A DNA stretch of 64,000 bases from Paulownia fortunei (lineage: Eukaryota > Streptophyta > Magnoliopsida > Lamiales > Paulowniaceae): contig CM033114.1 in assembly GCA_019321725.1 (NCBI GenBank), forward strand, positions 15,666,278 through 15,730,277. Direction: 5' to 3'. The notes beneath the pieces were generated by a model. That model saw only the letters and a list, made by a program, of their open reading frames with translations. It did no database searches and was not told the DNA's origin. The position numbers and the translations under genes were made by a program. Position 1 is the stretch's first letter. Every line of letters begins with the position of its first letter. Positions 50,290 to 63,553 of the stretch are shown in pieces.

Positions 50290-53200
50290 AGGAATCCCAC
50301 TGATATTTTTGTATTGTAGTTCAAACCATCAGACATTCCCAGATCTCCAATGTGGTCACCAAGAAGTAGCACATTAGTTCTCAATTTCACAGAGGAGACA
50401 TCAGCTGTCAATCCATTGGCATCACCTAGCTGGTCATGAACAGGTCCAGCCATGTCAATCGCATGCTCATTCTTGTTCAATACATGAATTAATTTCCCTG
50501 TAAGAAAGCAGAATATCTTGGATGACATTTTTGTTCAATGTCGCAAAGAGAGATGCACAAGAAAAAACATACTAAATCACATTTATAGCTGTCAATGAAG
50601 CTCTGCTGAAACAGTCAAATTTAGGAAACATGCAAAAGCAAGGCTCAATCCCTAATTATAGATTTCCCATGAAAAGCTATTTGACACATCCTTAGGAAGT
50701 ATACAGCACTACACTAATATCTGGCTAATAAAGAGAATTTGAAAATTTTTATTTTTCCAATCAGCAAAGGATTTAGATCTCAAGACCACTGTGCAGACTG
50801 CCCAATATATATTTCACACTAAAAATGATGGCGTTGGTCTACAAGGAATAGCAGAAGATCAATGATTTTACGTCACGAAGATATGCACAGCAGAACAAAC
50901 AATTTTGAGTGATAAACCTTTAAAAATAAGATACATACCTTTAAACGATACAAGGTCACCATTCTGGTCAAAAACCATTCGGTTGGATACTATTTTCACA
51001 TTCTTAAAGGATCTATGAAGTTTCTGCCTCAGCACCTAATAATGAAGGCATCAGATGTTAGCCTCAAGTATACAAGTCTTCTATCTGTACCACACATCTC
51101 CATGGCAGGTAGCCTCACTAAAATCAGATAAGACCACTAACTGGAATTTAGAAAGCTAACCTCTTCAATAATATCTGCAAGGCCAGCAGAAAATATAAGG
51201 ACAGGAACATTACTTCTCTGCAACAACAAAACTATATCAACCATGAAAGCCAATTGTAAACTATTTTATAAATGCTTTGGAAGGATGCCCGAAATTTGTG
51301 TAGGTTACTGGATATATTTACCACAACATAATAATGAGCCATCCTCTCAATCATCTTATAGTATTAGAAACAATATTAAACCAACAAAAAATTTAACGTG
51401 CTGTTTTCCTTGTTTTGACGTGGTAGCACAACACACCTAATTTTCATTTTCCTAATTGCTTTAGCACTCATTTGAGATGTGGCAAAATATAGGCTCAGGC
51501 AATACCAGTGATATTTACCTCCAATAGTTCAAAAAGTTCAGCAACGCCCTCTCTGAATGCGATCCTCGATTCAGCCACTGAGCTCTTTATAGCACCATAG
51601 GTGAGCCCTCCCTCAATAAGAAGAGCATGTGTTTTCTCCCACCTGCATATATAGACTCAACCACTTCAACCACCTCACTGCCAGTTGGAAAGTTTTAGAC
51701 ATTCCCAAGCATTTGATAAAAAATATTTAAGCAAGCAAATGCTGAATGACTGAAGTCTGAGATCTAAGAACTTCTATCTTTAATTATACAAGCTAATAAT
51801 TTAGTTTAGGCATCTTATAAGTGGTTGTAGCTGCTATTCTGTAGAGTTGGTCGCATACCACTCTTCCATAAGTTTTGCTTTCTCGTCAAGTGGAACGGTT
51901 GGGTCAATTTCTAATGGATGATAATACTCATATAATTTCTGCCTCTTGAGATCATACTCAGGATTCCCCTGCTGTAGCAGGCCGTGACTGCCTACATTTT
52001 TAATTTTTAACAAACAATTAGTTAAACGCACAAAAACAGGGGTTCAAAAGCCTTTTCCATAAGTGGTTGCATTTGATAGTAGAGAAAGTAGAAAGAGATA
52101 AAAACGAAACAAGCAAAATATCCCAAAGTATAGAAACAAGAATAACATACTATGCCCTCGCTGACCATCGATCCAATACTTTGTTAGCGTAGCATCAAAA
52201 TCTGCAATAACCTGGTATTTTGAAGTAAAATACATGTGACATACGCATAGATGGCCAAACGTAATTACCCACATTTAAATTGCATGTCCACTGAGAAAAC
52301 ACTCAAAATGGATCACAATAATAAGCTTTAATAAACCAAGGCACCAATAAACAAGAGACTGGATATGAAAATCATAAATATTACTGCTTTCTGAAAATCT
52401 ATATAGTTCCAAAACTTTGTTCTCGTCATTGTCCATTATTGCTGCGGGTGATTTCTACAAAATTGTCACAAGATACAGCTCCAGTTTTCCTGTGAAATTG
52501 TCCCTAGTAATTTTTATTTTTATTTTTGGTTTCTGTATGCCCTTTGAATTTTTTTATGTAGATCTTCATCCTTTTCACAATTAAGTTTGTGGGATTTGTT
52601 CTCGGGAATTTCTATCTTTCATTTACCATGGCATTTATTTGACAAAGTAAAATAAAAATGTGTGCAATGGTCAGTTTCAAGGTTAGCTTAAACAAGGTTC
52701 AAATGGGGCCACACAATTACAATGCAGTAAAAACATATCAATTTCATCATATAGAGCAGGTCAACTTGCCTGACATGAATAACCAGATTTGAACATCTCT
52801 AATCTCTACATTGTTTTAATTTCTGTTATGTGAGACTGGAATGGTAAATGCAGATGTGTAATGCAATTTTAGCATGAATTCAGTATTTGTATGCTGATTC
52901 ATAAATATCCACAGATTATTGAGCAAACGTTATTTGTCTAGAAGTTGTAGCAGTCAACAGAAGTAAATTATGATGGTTCATGAGTAATGTCATGGGCTGG
53001 GTTTAGGATGAGCATGGGATATGCTAAGAAACTAATCCCACTACACAACCCATTACTGTTTCTCACTTAAACATTAAAAAAAAAAAGGTTCATTTAAAAA
53101 ACTGGAAACAGAGGGCAAGTTTTGTAAAATGCCATATCTAGGTGCAAAGTAGACAAACAATTGTTGCTAGGAGTGGATTGAAAAAGTTTTCATATTATCT

Positions 53201-54302
53201 TAGATTTGCACTCTAAATGTTTGATATTTAAAATGTATTTTGCACTTCTTTAGTGATTTCCATTATTCGAATTAAACCATATTGTGTATTGTTCACATAA
53301 TAATAATTCGTTCACCCCAAATTCCACAAATCATTCTTCTGCTGCTTTTGAAATTAAAGTTTTCAAAAGGAGTTTCACTGGAAGATTGCTTTGTCTGCTT
53401 TGTCAGACAAAACACCAACACAGTGCCGAAATTGTGTACCTAAAAGTGCTTCACGCTCAAATAAACAAACTGGGGAAGTTTACCACAGAACCTTGGTCTG
53501 GCCAGACTTGAGACATTCATGAATTGAGTGATTTGGGTCCCACCACTCTGGGTCTGTATTATTATTTTCCAACAAGTTGTTAGCCGGGTTATAATTTCCC
53601 GACAAGTTGTTAGCCCTTGGCATATATAATGGATGACCATCTAAATCTTACAACACTTTTCCAACAATACATTATTCCAATTCATATTTCTGAAGGAAGC
53701 ATACTCCTTATAGTTACCATCAGTACACAACAGTTTAATCACAGAAATTTATGAACTTCAAAATCTGGGCCATGCTAAAAAGGATAATAATTTCCCACCA
53801 TAAAAAAGACACTAAAAATTAAAGTGACAATGGAACCTGAAGTTTCGAAGGGCCCTCGAGTCTAATAGAGGATATTTTGCTCTGAAGCAATTGAGGGTCA
53901 CCCACCATTACTTCAGCACCATCAAACACAACATGCTCCATAATTTCACTTTGATTATTTCTATTCTTGCAATAGCTTCTGTACCACACCCCAGAATGTT
54001 TTCTGCCACACCCATAATTACATATATAGTCACTGGAGAATAAAATATGCAATATAGTGCACCAAATAACAAAATCATGAAAACCCATTACAGGAATAAA
54101 GCAAGGGAACAAATTAAGGGTCATGAAAATGAGAGAAATGCTATATAGATACGTATTTAAGTATGTCATGCGTAGAATGCATAAACGCAGAGAGAGTGTT
54201 AAAATACCTGAATCTGAAGTTAAAGGGAATGAAGCGAGGGAGCGGCTTGGAAAAGGCGGTCCAGCAAATTGGAAGAAATGAGTTGTGAAGCCAATAACTC
54301 AT
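50290..54302 (-). CDS. Pyrimidine/7-methyl-GMP 5'-nucleotidase (NT5C3/UMPH-1 family), 3' end missing
   Basis: HAD-type phosphatase that removes phosphate from nucleoside monophosphates. Exons on minus: 54302-54208, 53978-53837, 52211-52151, 51991-51859, 51642-51519, 51217-51161, 51035-50939 and 50497-50290. All have GT-AG borders and consistent phases, giving 305 complete codons plus 2 bases. Catalytic motif I is DFDATLTKYW (Asp83, Asp85), motif II Ser195 in LIFSAGLAD, and the acidic motif LGDHIGDLGMSDG (Asp284, Asp288, Asp293). SHGLLQQGNPEYDLKRQ and NKNEHAIDMAGP are family signatures. Exon 1 adds a hydrophobic, Arg-poor lead (MSYWLHNSFLPICW...) that may be a targeting peptide; a shorter start (MEHVVFDG) lies in exon 2. 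The last exon, expected to encode about 35-40 residues, is absent from 44042-50289 and probably sits in the scaffold gap. Confidence 0.93.
52212..53836 (-). other. Large intron 2 of the 5'-nucleotidase gene
   Basis: About 1.6 kb. No other gene or clear repeat border seen; short frames here (for example 53284-53511) look random. Confidence 0.7.
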
Positions 54303-54639
54303 GAGAGAGCAGAGGGAGGGAGATTGTGATTTGTGAACATAGTGAGCATTCTAAAAGGCCGCATTTAACCCATTGGTACATTATGGATTCGGATCTGGAC
54401 AATGGTGTCAAAACCTTAGCAAAATTCTATTGACGGAATTTTAATATTTAACATTACGAATATATGTGATATGAAAATCACATGTAGAGCTAATGAGTTG
54501 GAAAACTATGAATTCATAAAATTATGAAATTGAAAAGTTAGTAAGCCACCACCTACATCACGACCAAGTATTAGGAGTGTTGAGTAGTTTGAAAATTTTC
54601 CGACTCTTAGCTCAGTAATGAGAAGCTTAAAAATACCTC
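54303..54639. other. Upstream region of the 5'-nucleotidase gene
   Basis: Would contain its 5' UTR and promoter. I see no convincing TATA box at a usable distance. The tandem array starts shortly beyond. Confidence 0.4.
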
Positions 54640-57600
54640 CTGAACAATATTGTAATCGGTTGGAGTAGAGTGGATATCTATTTGAACCCAAACTGCCACA
54701 ATATTATTGTAGTGTAAGTTACACTTAGGGTGAATTTCGTCGCCATCCGAGTTTGTGTCTGAATGGACTTAAGAGGAAATTCCCCTATGTGCTATTAAAG
54801 GTGTTTGGTCTCTCATGTGTTCACTTATAGTGTATCAACATGCACTTCTACTTATACTTGAAACATAACTTTCTTATTGTGAAAGTTACATGTATGGTGA
54901 GCTTTGACATTCTCAATTCATATAAGAAATTTCGAATATCAACTTTATATAATTTAGATTTTCTAGATGACTGAGAATCTAAGATCTTATTAACAAATGT
55001 GAACAACTTCTGCAATCCCATCGCATATGCATTGTTGAAGTCGTTTGAAGTTTTTCAAATAACAACATTATAGAAGTGTTCTGATAGATTTTTCAATCGA
55101 TTGGATTTAATTTCTACTCAATCTTGAGGTGCGCATAGGTTACAGTGTTTTTACACATCGGGTGATTTTTATAGCATTGTATGTCAATGCATTAAGTTAT
55201 AGCATTGTATGTCAATGCATTAAGCTATTTTGTCATTTGTCTTCTAATTTTGCCTGGCTTAAATAGTGCATCACAAAATTCGCATGGGCGCTCCCGTCAC
55301 TCCATTATCTCATTCTGAGTTAAAAGTTACAAAGTTCAAAAATTTGCACAAAAACAACATCACATTTGGATGGTGGCATGGAGATGATATCCATTTTCTC
55401 TTAAAATTTAGCCACAACTTTATAATAGTGTGTTTAGGATATTTTATACATTAAGCCATTTTGAGCACATTTTCTGTTGAGATGTAGATTTTCAGTAGAG
55501 AATCGCTTGTGTGTGTCCTGTGTTTATTATCATTTTATATATGAAATTCGAACAACAACTCGATATGCTTTTGATTATACAGATCCTCTAAACTTTAAGA
55601 TCCTTTTCACAAAAGTAAGCGCAACTTCTACAATTCCATTGGGTGTGAAATGTTGAAGCTTATTAGATGTTCTACACAAAATAGTACTTCAAGAGTTTGG
55701 AGTCCTATCTATTTTTATCAGCGAGTCAATTTTTTCAAATTTGAGGCACACTATTGTTTATGTGTATTAACCACTTGGGGTGATATCTATAGCAAAACAA
55801 GTTTGGGCACAATGTTATGTAGTTGTTGATCTTTTATTTTTGCATGGCAAAAAGAGTAGAAAACAAAATTCACATGGGTGTTCCCAAACTCCATTATCTT
55901 ATCGTGACCTAATAGTTATGGAATTTTAAAATTTGACAAAAGATAATATTATATAATCTGTTGGCGGAGATGTTTCTACTAAAACTTGAGCCATGACATT
56001 GTCAAAGTATACGTGTCTCATTTTGAAAGCTGTTTCTAACGAAACGTAGACTCAAAAGGAGATTCCTGTCTGTACCATAATTTGTTAAGTCATCCATAAT
56101 CAAAACGTTATCACATTTTAAGGTATATAAAACATACAATTATATGTGTTGGGACTCTTTTTTGCTTATTTTCATTGTTTCATTATCCATTTCAACTTAA
56201 TCTTAAGGTATAGCTTTGTTAACATGCTACTTAGTGGTATGATGAGCTCTGTCGCATTTTCATTTTGTGTATAAAGTGCAGATTTTTTATGTGACTTGGA
56301 TTTTAAGATATTGTTTACAAAAATGTGCACAACTTTTGCAATTGTGCCACATGTGAAATGTTTTGGCCGTTTAAATTCTGCACCAGGCAACAATGTAAAA
56401 GTTCGTCACCTCTTGTATTAGTTTCCATTAAGTAGAATTAGATTTCCACTCAAACTTGAGGTATGCCATGCTACATTGTATTACCTCATCCCTTGGTCAG
56501 TGGCGTGTGGTAGTCATCTATTTGCAATCAAATTTAAGGCCATGTATTATTATAGTGTAAGTTACACATGGGGCTAGTCCCATCGACAACTGCGTTTGTT
56601 CATAAAATTTTATACAATAGGTTATTACAAGCATAGTTTCTTTTGAAAATTAAAGTTTAAGAAGAGATTCTCCTCTGTGTGCCCAACATTTGTTAACTCA
56701 TTCCTAGTCAAAACAATTGGCTTTTTAAGTGCCACAAAGCATTATTTATGCCAGGTCACTAATGATTTTATTCCCATTATCTCAATGTCCATTTCCATTT
56801 AAACATTTAGCACATATTTTGTAATAATCTAAGTTTTCTTTAGAAAAAATTGTTATTTCTTGTATCAGTTTTCGTGTATCAACTCGATATGCTTTTGATT
56901 TTGCAAGTCTCTTAGATTCTAAGATCCTATTCACAAAATTGTGCACAAATTTTTCAATCCCATCGCTTGTGAAATGTTTAGGTTTTGAATTTCTGCACCC
57001 AGTAGCATTATAAGAGTTTAGTCTCATATATGTTTTCTCCGATGAGTTGTGGTTGAATTCCCTTAAACTTGACACATGTCTTTGTTATATAGTGTATGTT
57101 ACGCTTGGGTAATCTCTGTAGCAGTGCAAGTTTGCTAACCAAGTCGTGTCGTTGTTGATCTTCTATTTTTTTTTGGCATTAAGAGTGGAACAATAGATCA
57201 AATGAGTGTTCCAAGACTCCATTATCTCATCCTGATTTAAATGTTAGGGAAACTTAAAAATCCCTACCAAATGGTATTGTAATCGGCAGGAGTAGAGTTG
57301 ATTTTTATTTCAACCTGAACTTGAGCCACAATATTGTTGTAGTGTAAGTTACACTTAGGGTGAGTCTCATCGCCATTTGAGTCTATGATTGAACAGACTC
57401 AAGAGGAGATTCCCCTGTGTGCCAATTGTTACCTCATCCCTAATCAGAACTATATGATAACTTAAATTCTATAAAACATGTCGTTACATGTGTCTGGTCT
57501 CTCATGTGTTCACTTACATTGTATCAACATGCATTTCTAACTTTATTATTATGTAAGTTACATGTATGGCGAGTTATCACATTCTCAATTCATGTACGAA

Positions 57601-58480
57601 ATTTTGAATATCAACTTTTTATGCTTTTGATTTTGCAGGTGATTTGGAATTTAAAATCCTATTAACAAATGTGTACAACTTCTACAATCCTATCACATAT
57701 GTATTATTGAAGTGTGGTCTCATAAATTTTTTCCCATCAATTAGATTTAAATTTCTACTCAAACTTGAGGAATGACATTTTACAGTATTTGTACACATTG
57801 GGTGATTTCTATAGCATTGTATGTCAATGACAAAAATTTGCCGTGCATTGACAGTGCAACTTAAAATTCGCATGGGCGCTCCTCTAACTCCATTATCTCA
57901 TTGCGAGTTAAAAGTTGCAAAAGTTCAAAACTTGCACAAAACTACATCACGTTTGGTTGGTGGCATGGAGATGATATCCATTTCCTCTCAAACTTTATCC
58001 ACAACATTAATATTATGTGTGTGTAACAGGGGGTGAGTCCCATCAATATTTTAGTATGTTTAAGAAATCTTATGAATTATGCCATTTTGATTATATTTTC
58101 TATTAAGATGCAGAGTTTTAGCAGATAACGGCTTGTATGTGCCTTGCCCACATTTATTATTTCATTACTTTTCAAAATTTATGGCGTTTTAAGTACTACA
58201 AAACATAACTTTATCATTTCATGTATTAGATTTTGAACAACAACTCGATATGCTTTTGATTTTGCATATCCCTTAAACTTTAAGATCCTTTTTCACAAAT
58301 GCATGCACAACTTCTACATTCCATTGCATGTGACATACTGAAGCTTGTTTGATGTTCTATACAAAATAAGACTTTAAGAGTTTGATGTGGTATCTGTTTC
58401 CACCACCGTACCAATTTTAATTTCCATTCAAATGGACCATTAACAACTTGGCACTTATATATCATTTATGTCAAACATAG
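54640..58480. repeat. Tandem array of six ~0.6-0.7 kb monomers with dimeric higher-order period
   Basis: An anchor resembling TTTAAGATCCT recurs at about 54981, 55597, 56304, 56921, 57653 and 58282: spacings 616, 707, 617, 732 and 629. Alternate monomers are more alike. CTCGATATGCTTTTGATT occurs at about 55559, 56883 and 58243, and CGCATGGGCGCTCC at about 55283 and 57870. Another block, TAGTGTAAGTTACACTTAGG, is at about 54712 and 57341. Diagonal similarity is easy to see by eye but copies are clearly diverged. No frame is conserved between monomers, so it is non-coding. Confidence 0.85.
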
Positions 58481-59819
58481 TGGACAGAGACTTGTAAAGT
58501 CAATCAAATTTTAATAAAGTATTTTGGAGTAGAATAGTTATATACAATCGATAACTATTTGATTGGATAGAGACTGACCATGTGAAAATATAAAAAAATA
58601 AAAATGGACAATCAAGTTTCATGAATAGAAAAACCTCTAGCTTCATTTTAGTATTTTAGTCGTAGATCTTAACTATATTTTTTTGCAATCTATTTTATTA
58701 TTTAGATCCATTTAAGAAAGCTTAGATGGTGCCTTAGGACCTCGAGATATCGTAAGTTTGGAATTTGAGGAAAATAGTTTTTGATACTTTTCCACATTAA
58801 TTTTTGTTACCTTTATTACATAATATGATATCGTTAATGATTTGATAAAGCTTGCTCATTGTCTCGATTTTTTTTTTGAAACAATAGAAAATAAATTATT
58901 TTTATTTTCTGAAAGACAATGAATAATGTTAAATAACTTGGATCAAACATATTAACGAAATTATCTTTGTGATTGCATGAGAGAGATTGAAAATTTGAAA
59001 TTTTAAAATTTGATTGCTTTAATTACTTGAAGATAAATATTAATTTAGTTAAGCTCTCAAATTGGCCTTCATTTGTTTTGGCCCCTTTTGGGGATTTTCC
59101 TGGCTTTAGGAACTAGTTCTGAATATATTTATCTTGGCCGCCAGCGAGATTACAGCTAGAACTTTTATCTTGGACCATGGATATCAATTAGCCGACATCC
59201 CGTACCACTGGCTATAATAGTGGTCGTGGTGTTTGTCTGTGAGCTAATGAACCAAAATCATTTATCTATTTTTGGATTTGATTATTGATTGCTTGTCTCC
59301 TTGAAAATTAATTTGTTCACTAATATCATTTTATTAAATGTGATATTGTATTATCTTTGAAACTTATGCTTGATTCGGTAGAAGAGTATTGAGAATTGCT
59401 TATTGAATATGCAACTCACTCATTGCTAATATTTTTCTTTTAGATAGTTAGTGCAAGTAAATTTGATTTGTTCTAGTTTTAGGAATTTAGTTTTCATAAT
59501 TTTTGGATAGTTGGAGTTATTTATTTCATTGATCAATTAGTTAAAATTTTGAGGATTTTTGTATGTGAACTCATTTATAATAATATTTTCTTGCTATTCG
59601 AGTTATCGACATGGGATTTTATGAATTTATTAAAAATTGTACGCTTTTGCTTAGGTGATGTAAATTAACTTGATTTTTTAAGACTTCGTATCGTCGTGTT
59701 AGGTGTGATGGCCCGACCATGTCATACCCGAATTTGAGGTGTGATAAAATAAGATGAACAGTAGTCAGTTTAATAATTTACTGAATGTATCATGATAATC
59801 AAACTTAGTCTATGGTGAA
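58481..59819. other. Intergenic region
   Basis: AT-rich, no gene recognised. At 59727-59752 the sequence TGTCATACCCGAATTTGAGG resembles a gypsy LTR start like those at 2794 and 4322, but no LTR could be followed from it. Confidence 0.5.
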
Positions 59820-61315
59820 ACCCCTTGGCAATAAGGCGAGCTTTAAACTGATTGATTGACCCATTAGGCTTTCTTTTGATGCGATACACCTACTTACAAC
59901 CCACCAAATTTTGTGTAAGTAATTGGTGGAACAAGGTCCCAAATGTTATTATGCAGTAAAACATCAAACTCATCAGACATAGTAGTTTGCTAATGAAAAT
60001 TCTTAAGGGCTTAGGCAACACTGGTGGGCTCGTACTCAGTAGTGGAAAGGATGGTGACAACTCTATACTTTGGGTTAGGTTTGTGGACCTAGTTAACATA
60101 GGATGAGTGTTTGCAGGTAGAAGAGTTGGAGGTGGTGTATGAGAGACGATAAGTGGAAACAGTGAGGCTGAAGCTAGGTTAGTTGAGGGTGTGGTAGTAG
60201 TAGGTGAGGAAACTAAGAGGTCAGGGGAAGATGATGATGGGTGCATAGGATTAGGCAAAGTCACAACACCATCACTTGGGACAGTTAATAAGGACTCTAG
60301 ACGAAGGACAAAAGGGAATTAGAGTGAACTTGGGGAAGAAGACACAAGCGATGACACAAGTGATGCGAAGGGAAAATTTATTTCAACAAACTCAACATGA
60401 CGCAAGATAAAAATTTTAGCGGTGGAAGGATCATAACACAAATAGGCACTTTGAGTGAGAGAGTAACCAAGAAATACACATGTGGGAGACTTGGGATCAA
60501 GTTTGTGAGAGGAATAACGACGAAGCTATGGGTAGTAAAGGCATCCGAAAATACAAAGTTTCTTAAAATTGGTTCGACGCCCAAATAATTTCTCAAAAGA
60601 AGAGGCCATAAAGAGATTAGTTTTCGGCATGCGATTGATAAGGTATGTGGCAGTGGTAAATGCAAAAGGCCAAAAGGTGAGAGGTATATTAGTATGATGA
60701 AGAAGGGTAAGTCCAGTTTCAACTATGTGATGATGATGACGTAGCCATTATGCTTAAGCGTATGTGGTGGAGTGAGGTGAGCAATTCCAAGAGACCTCAA
60801 AAAAGACTTAACCGTTGTATATTCACCTTAAAGGGTTATAATTTTCTTGTTAAAGAAATTTTCTATAAGGTATTTGAATTTACTGAGAACATCCAAGATT
60901 CAGACTTGCGTTGTGAAGGATAAAGCCAAATGTACTTTGTGTAATGATCAACAAAGATAAAGTAGTATTTGAAATTATCGAAAGACATAATAGGAGAGGT
61001 CCACATATCAGATAAAATGAGTTCAAGTGGAGAGGAAGAAGTGAGAGAAGAGTTAGAAAATGGATGTTTGTGATTTTTATTAACTTTGCAAGAATTACAG
61101 TGAAAAATAAAACTTTTAGAGGAAAAGGATATAAGATGATGCACTATCCTATCAGATGAATGACATAAATAGGAATGCCATAAAGATAAAGACACATTTG
61201 ACGAGGAGAAGGCAAGTGGTGGAGCCGACAAGTGGAAAAATAAAGGAAAAAAAATTGTCCATCTCATATAGAGGTGATCATAGTGCGGCTTACAATTTTC
61301 TTTTATTGATTGCAA
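59820..61315 (-). pseudogene. Decayed Ty1/copia pol fragment
   Basis: On minus it reads LWHSYLCHSSDRIVHHLI and FHCNSCKVNKNHKHPF (GAG-pre-integrase), LELILSDMWTSPIM and YFIFVDHYTKYIWLYP (integrase) near 61000, and then the integrase/RT linker near 60700-60400. A serine/proline-rich stretch lies at 60260-60000. RT start NLVGCK*VYRIKRKPNGSI followed by ARLIAKGFH is near 59850. The fragment ends before YxDD, has many stops, and shows no LTR at either end. Confidence 0.85.
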
Positions 61316-62513
61316 ACTAAATTGACATGTGCAATTTTGTTAATAATTAATATCAAGTTGTGATTTTTATTAAGTAAAACCAAATGTAGGATTTTGAGCA
61401 GTTTCAAACAGTACGATGATTTTAACCAAGATATTACGTATCAAAAATCAAAACATATAAAATTAAATAAAATAGAAAAATATAAAATATATATTGCTAG
61501 TCAAAGTACTACCTCTATTTTCTTTCTTTGTTGTCGGTGAAGTTAAACAAGAGTGGAATAGAAAAAATTACTAAACTCTTAATTATGACAATAGTTTAAA
61601 GTTATGCACCACAATGATCACAATGATATAATCATAAACATTTAGTAAAAAACTTATAGGAAAAAAACTCAAACTTCTTAAGCTGCAACTTAAATTGGAA
61701 ACTAATTGATTTTATATCTATATAGACCAATACCAAAGGCATATAATACTCAATAAAATAAAAAATATAGCAAATTTTAACTAATTTTGTATATTATACT
61801 TTTCATTCAGTTTTATTTATTTTATGAATTATAATGATTATGGCGGAGAAAATAGCAAAGATCTACAAATGTCAAAAATACTATTTTCTAAGTTATTTCA
61901 TGCACCCTATTTGGCCAAAAGACATGCTATCGTATTTACTCAGGATAGCAAAAGATTAGCTCTAAATAATTTAATCTAGTCAATGTCCTCCATTAATCTA
62001 GAAGAGCTCTGAGAGCTTTGTGCACTAGAGTTCTCCAGCAAAGATAATTAATCTAAAACATTGAGTCAGAATTAATGATAAGATTTTTAATATCCAAATT
62101 ATAAGCTAAATTCATTCCTTTAAGATACGCCCATAAGCAACAAGTCCTATTATTAGATCCAAACCCCCACCCCACAACCCCAACCATTTTGTTTCGAAAA
62201 ATACAGCAGTAAAATGCCCATTTTTATCTCTAATAACTCCATCAATACTAGACATATTAATGCCAAACCATCAATATTTAGTTCATCAATATTTAGTTCA
62301 TAACCGTTAACAGGTAGAGGAATCAACTTTAAAGAGATACATCTCTTTTGTCGCTTGGAATAGCTCTTAGTCAGTAAATGATTCTATTAGAAATTATCTC
62401 ACAATTAATATCAATGAAAAAGTAAGTAATGGGTGTAACTTGCTTCTCATGTTTCTTCCTCTCATCCTTGGACTCTTACTCTTGGTTAGTCAATCTGGAT
62501 CATGTCTTCACTT
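61316..62513. other. AT-rich intergenic region
   Basis: No gene, LTR or MITE border recognised. Confidence 0.55.
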
Positions 62514-63210
62514 TTATGTGTCTTTCTTGTGCTTCCTCTTGTCATATGAATTGCTAGAGCATCGCTTCTCGTGTTTTTCCTGCTTGTCACATTTCTTCTC
62601 CTCACACTTCCTTTTCTTTCTGCTACTTTCATCTTCTAACTCTTCATCATCATTCCTTCTAGATGTTGTAGGTATGTTGGCATTCATCTTTTTAACTGAT
62701 TCAGTCTTCAGACTGGAAGGCAAACTTGATTCTTCCAAAGGATGAGGCCCTCTGCAGAAGTGCCAAAAGGTATCAACAAATAGGACTACATCATGATGTT
62801 TTCATCATTTTTTACTTTTAGTTCCTATGTGGGAGGGGGTTTAAATTTAAAATTAGTTCTCCGTTCTAAAACAAATACCTATAGGGCAATAATTACAGTA
62901 AAATCTAAAGCCATTCTCTCAACCTCCCCCCCAACCCCCACACCCCCCAAAAAAAAAACCCAAAAAGGTCAAAGTTGTATATAAGTCAAGAATACAAGGG
63001 AAGGCACCTTTCCCGACCAGAAACAAAAACAGAGCATAGCATTGTCATAGTACTTTTACAGAATCAGGAAGTAAACTAGTAATACAATTTCACCCAGTAA
63101 TTCTCAATTCATACCTCTTCCTCCTTGATTCTTCTTATCTCTTCTTTCATGCCTCCGCATTCAACTCATTTTTTTTTTATCACAATGAACCAATGGAGAT
63201 CTTTCCCTTT
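62514..63210 (-). pseudogene. MMTAG2-family (multiple myeloma tumor-associated protein 2-like) gene remnant
   Basis: Two exon-like segments on minus. At 63210-63115 the bases translate as KGKDLHW, then after a run of ten A the frame shifts and gives ELNAEAMKEEIRRIKEEE-like sequence, ending at a GT donor. At 62751-62514, after an AG acceptor, it reads GPHPLEESSLPSSLKTESV, KKMNANIPTTSRRNDDEELE and DESSRKKRKCEEKK, then KRKHKKDT and stop. This pattern, a KGKDLHWYTRDKK core then a basic lysine-rich tail, is that of the MMtag family of nuclear proteins. The middle exon (QAMREALGLAPK... region in relatives) is not found between the two, the A-run breaks frame, and the tail stops a few codons early. 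I therefore call it a pseudogene. No upstream exon is seen up to 64000. Confidence 0.7.
62752..63114 (-). other. Gap between the two MMTAG2-like segments
   Basis: No exon found. Contains a C-rich/A-rich low-complexity run at about 62925-62970. Confidence 0.5.
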
Positions 63211-63553
63211 AAGAATGAGACACAGAATTTAAAATCATCAGAGCAAAAAAGGACATGGCCCATATAAGTAATCAAATTGAAAGAAAATATGAAGTCAAAT
63301 AATGTAGATTCTCCGAATGTCTGTCCACAAATAGAACTGCAAAGTTAATCACAAGGATCCAACAACACTTAAAGGTAAACCACGATTCCTACCATGGCAT
63401 GGCAGGTTTCAATGAATTATTCTAGTCCAGACTTGTACAATTTTTTTGTTTTTTTTAATTAATTGGTTTAGCAAATTAGATGTTGAATTCCAAAGGTTAA
63501 ACAACCAGTAGCAAAAGGACAAGCCCTTTATCAAGTTATTGAAAGTTTATTAA
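63211..63553. other. Intergenic or intronic stretch
   Basis: No coding sequence recognised. T-rich run near 63441-63460. Confidence 0.5.

Noticed and set aside
53819..54169. Single-exon 116-aa frame starting MTYLNTYLYS
   Set aside because: It reads through intron 1 of the 5'-nucleotidase gene. The AG acceptor at about 53979 and the family match fix the real exon at 53978-53837.
62440..62745. 101-aa hydrophobic frame on plus, serine/leucine-rich
   Set aside because: It is the antisense shadow of the lysine-rich MMTAG2-like exon on minus.
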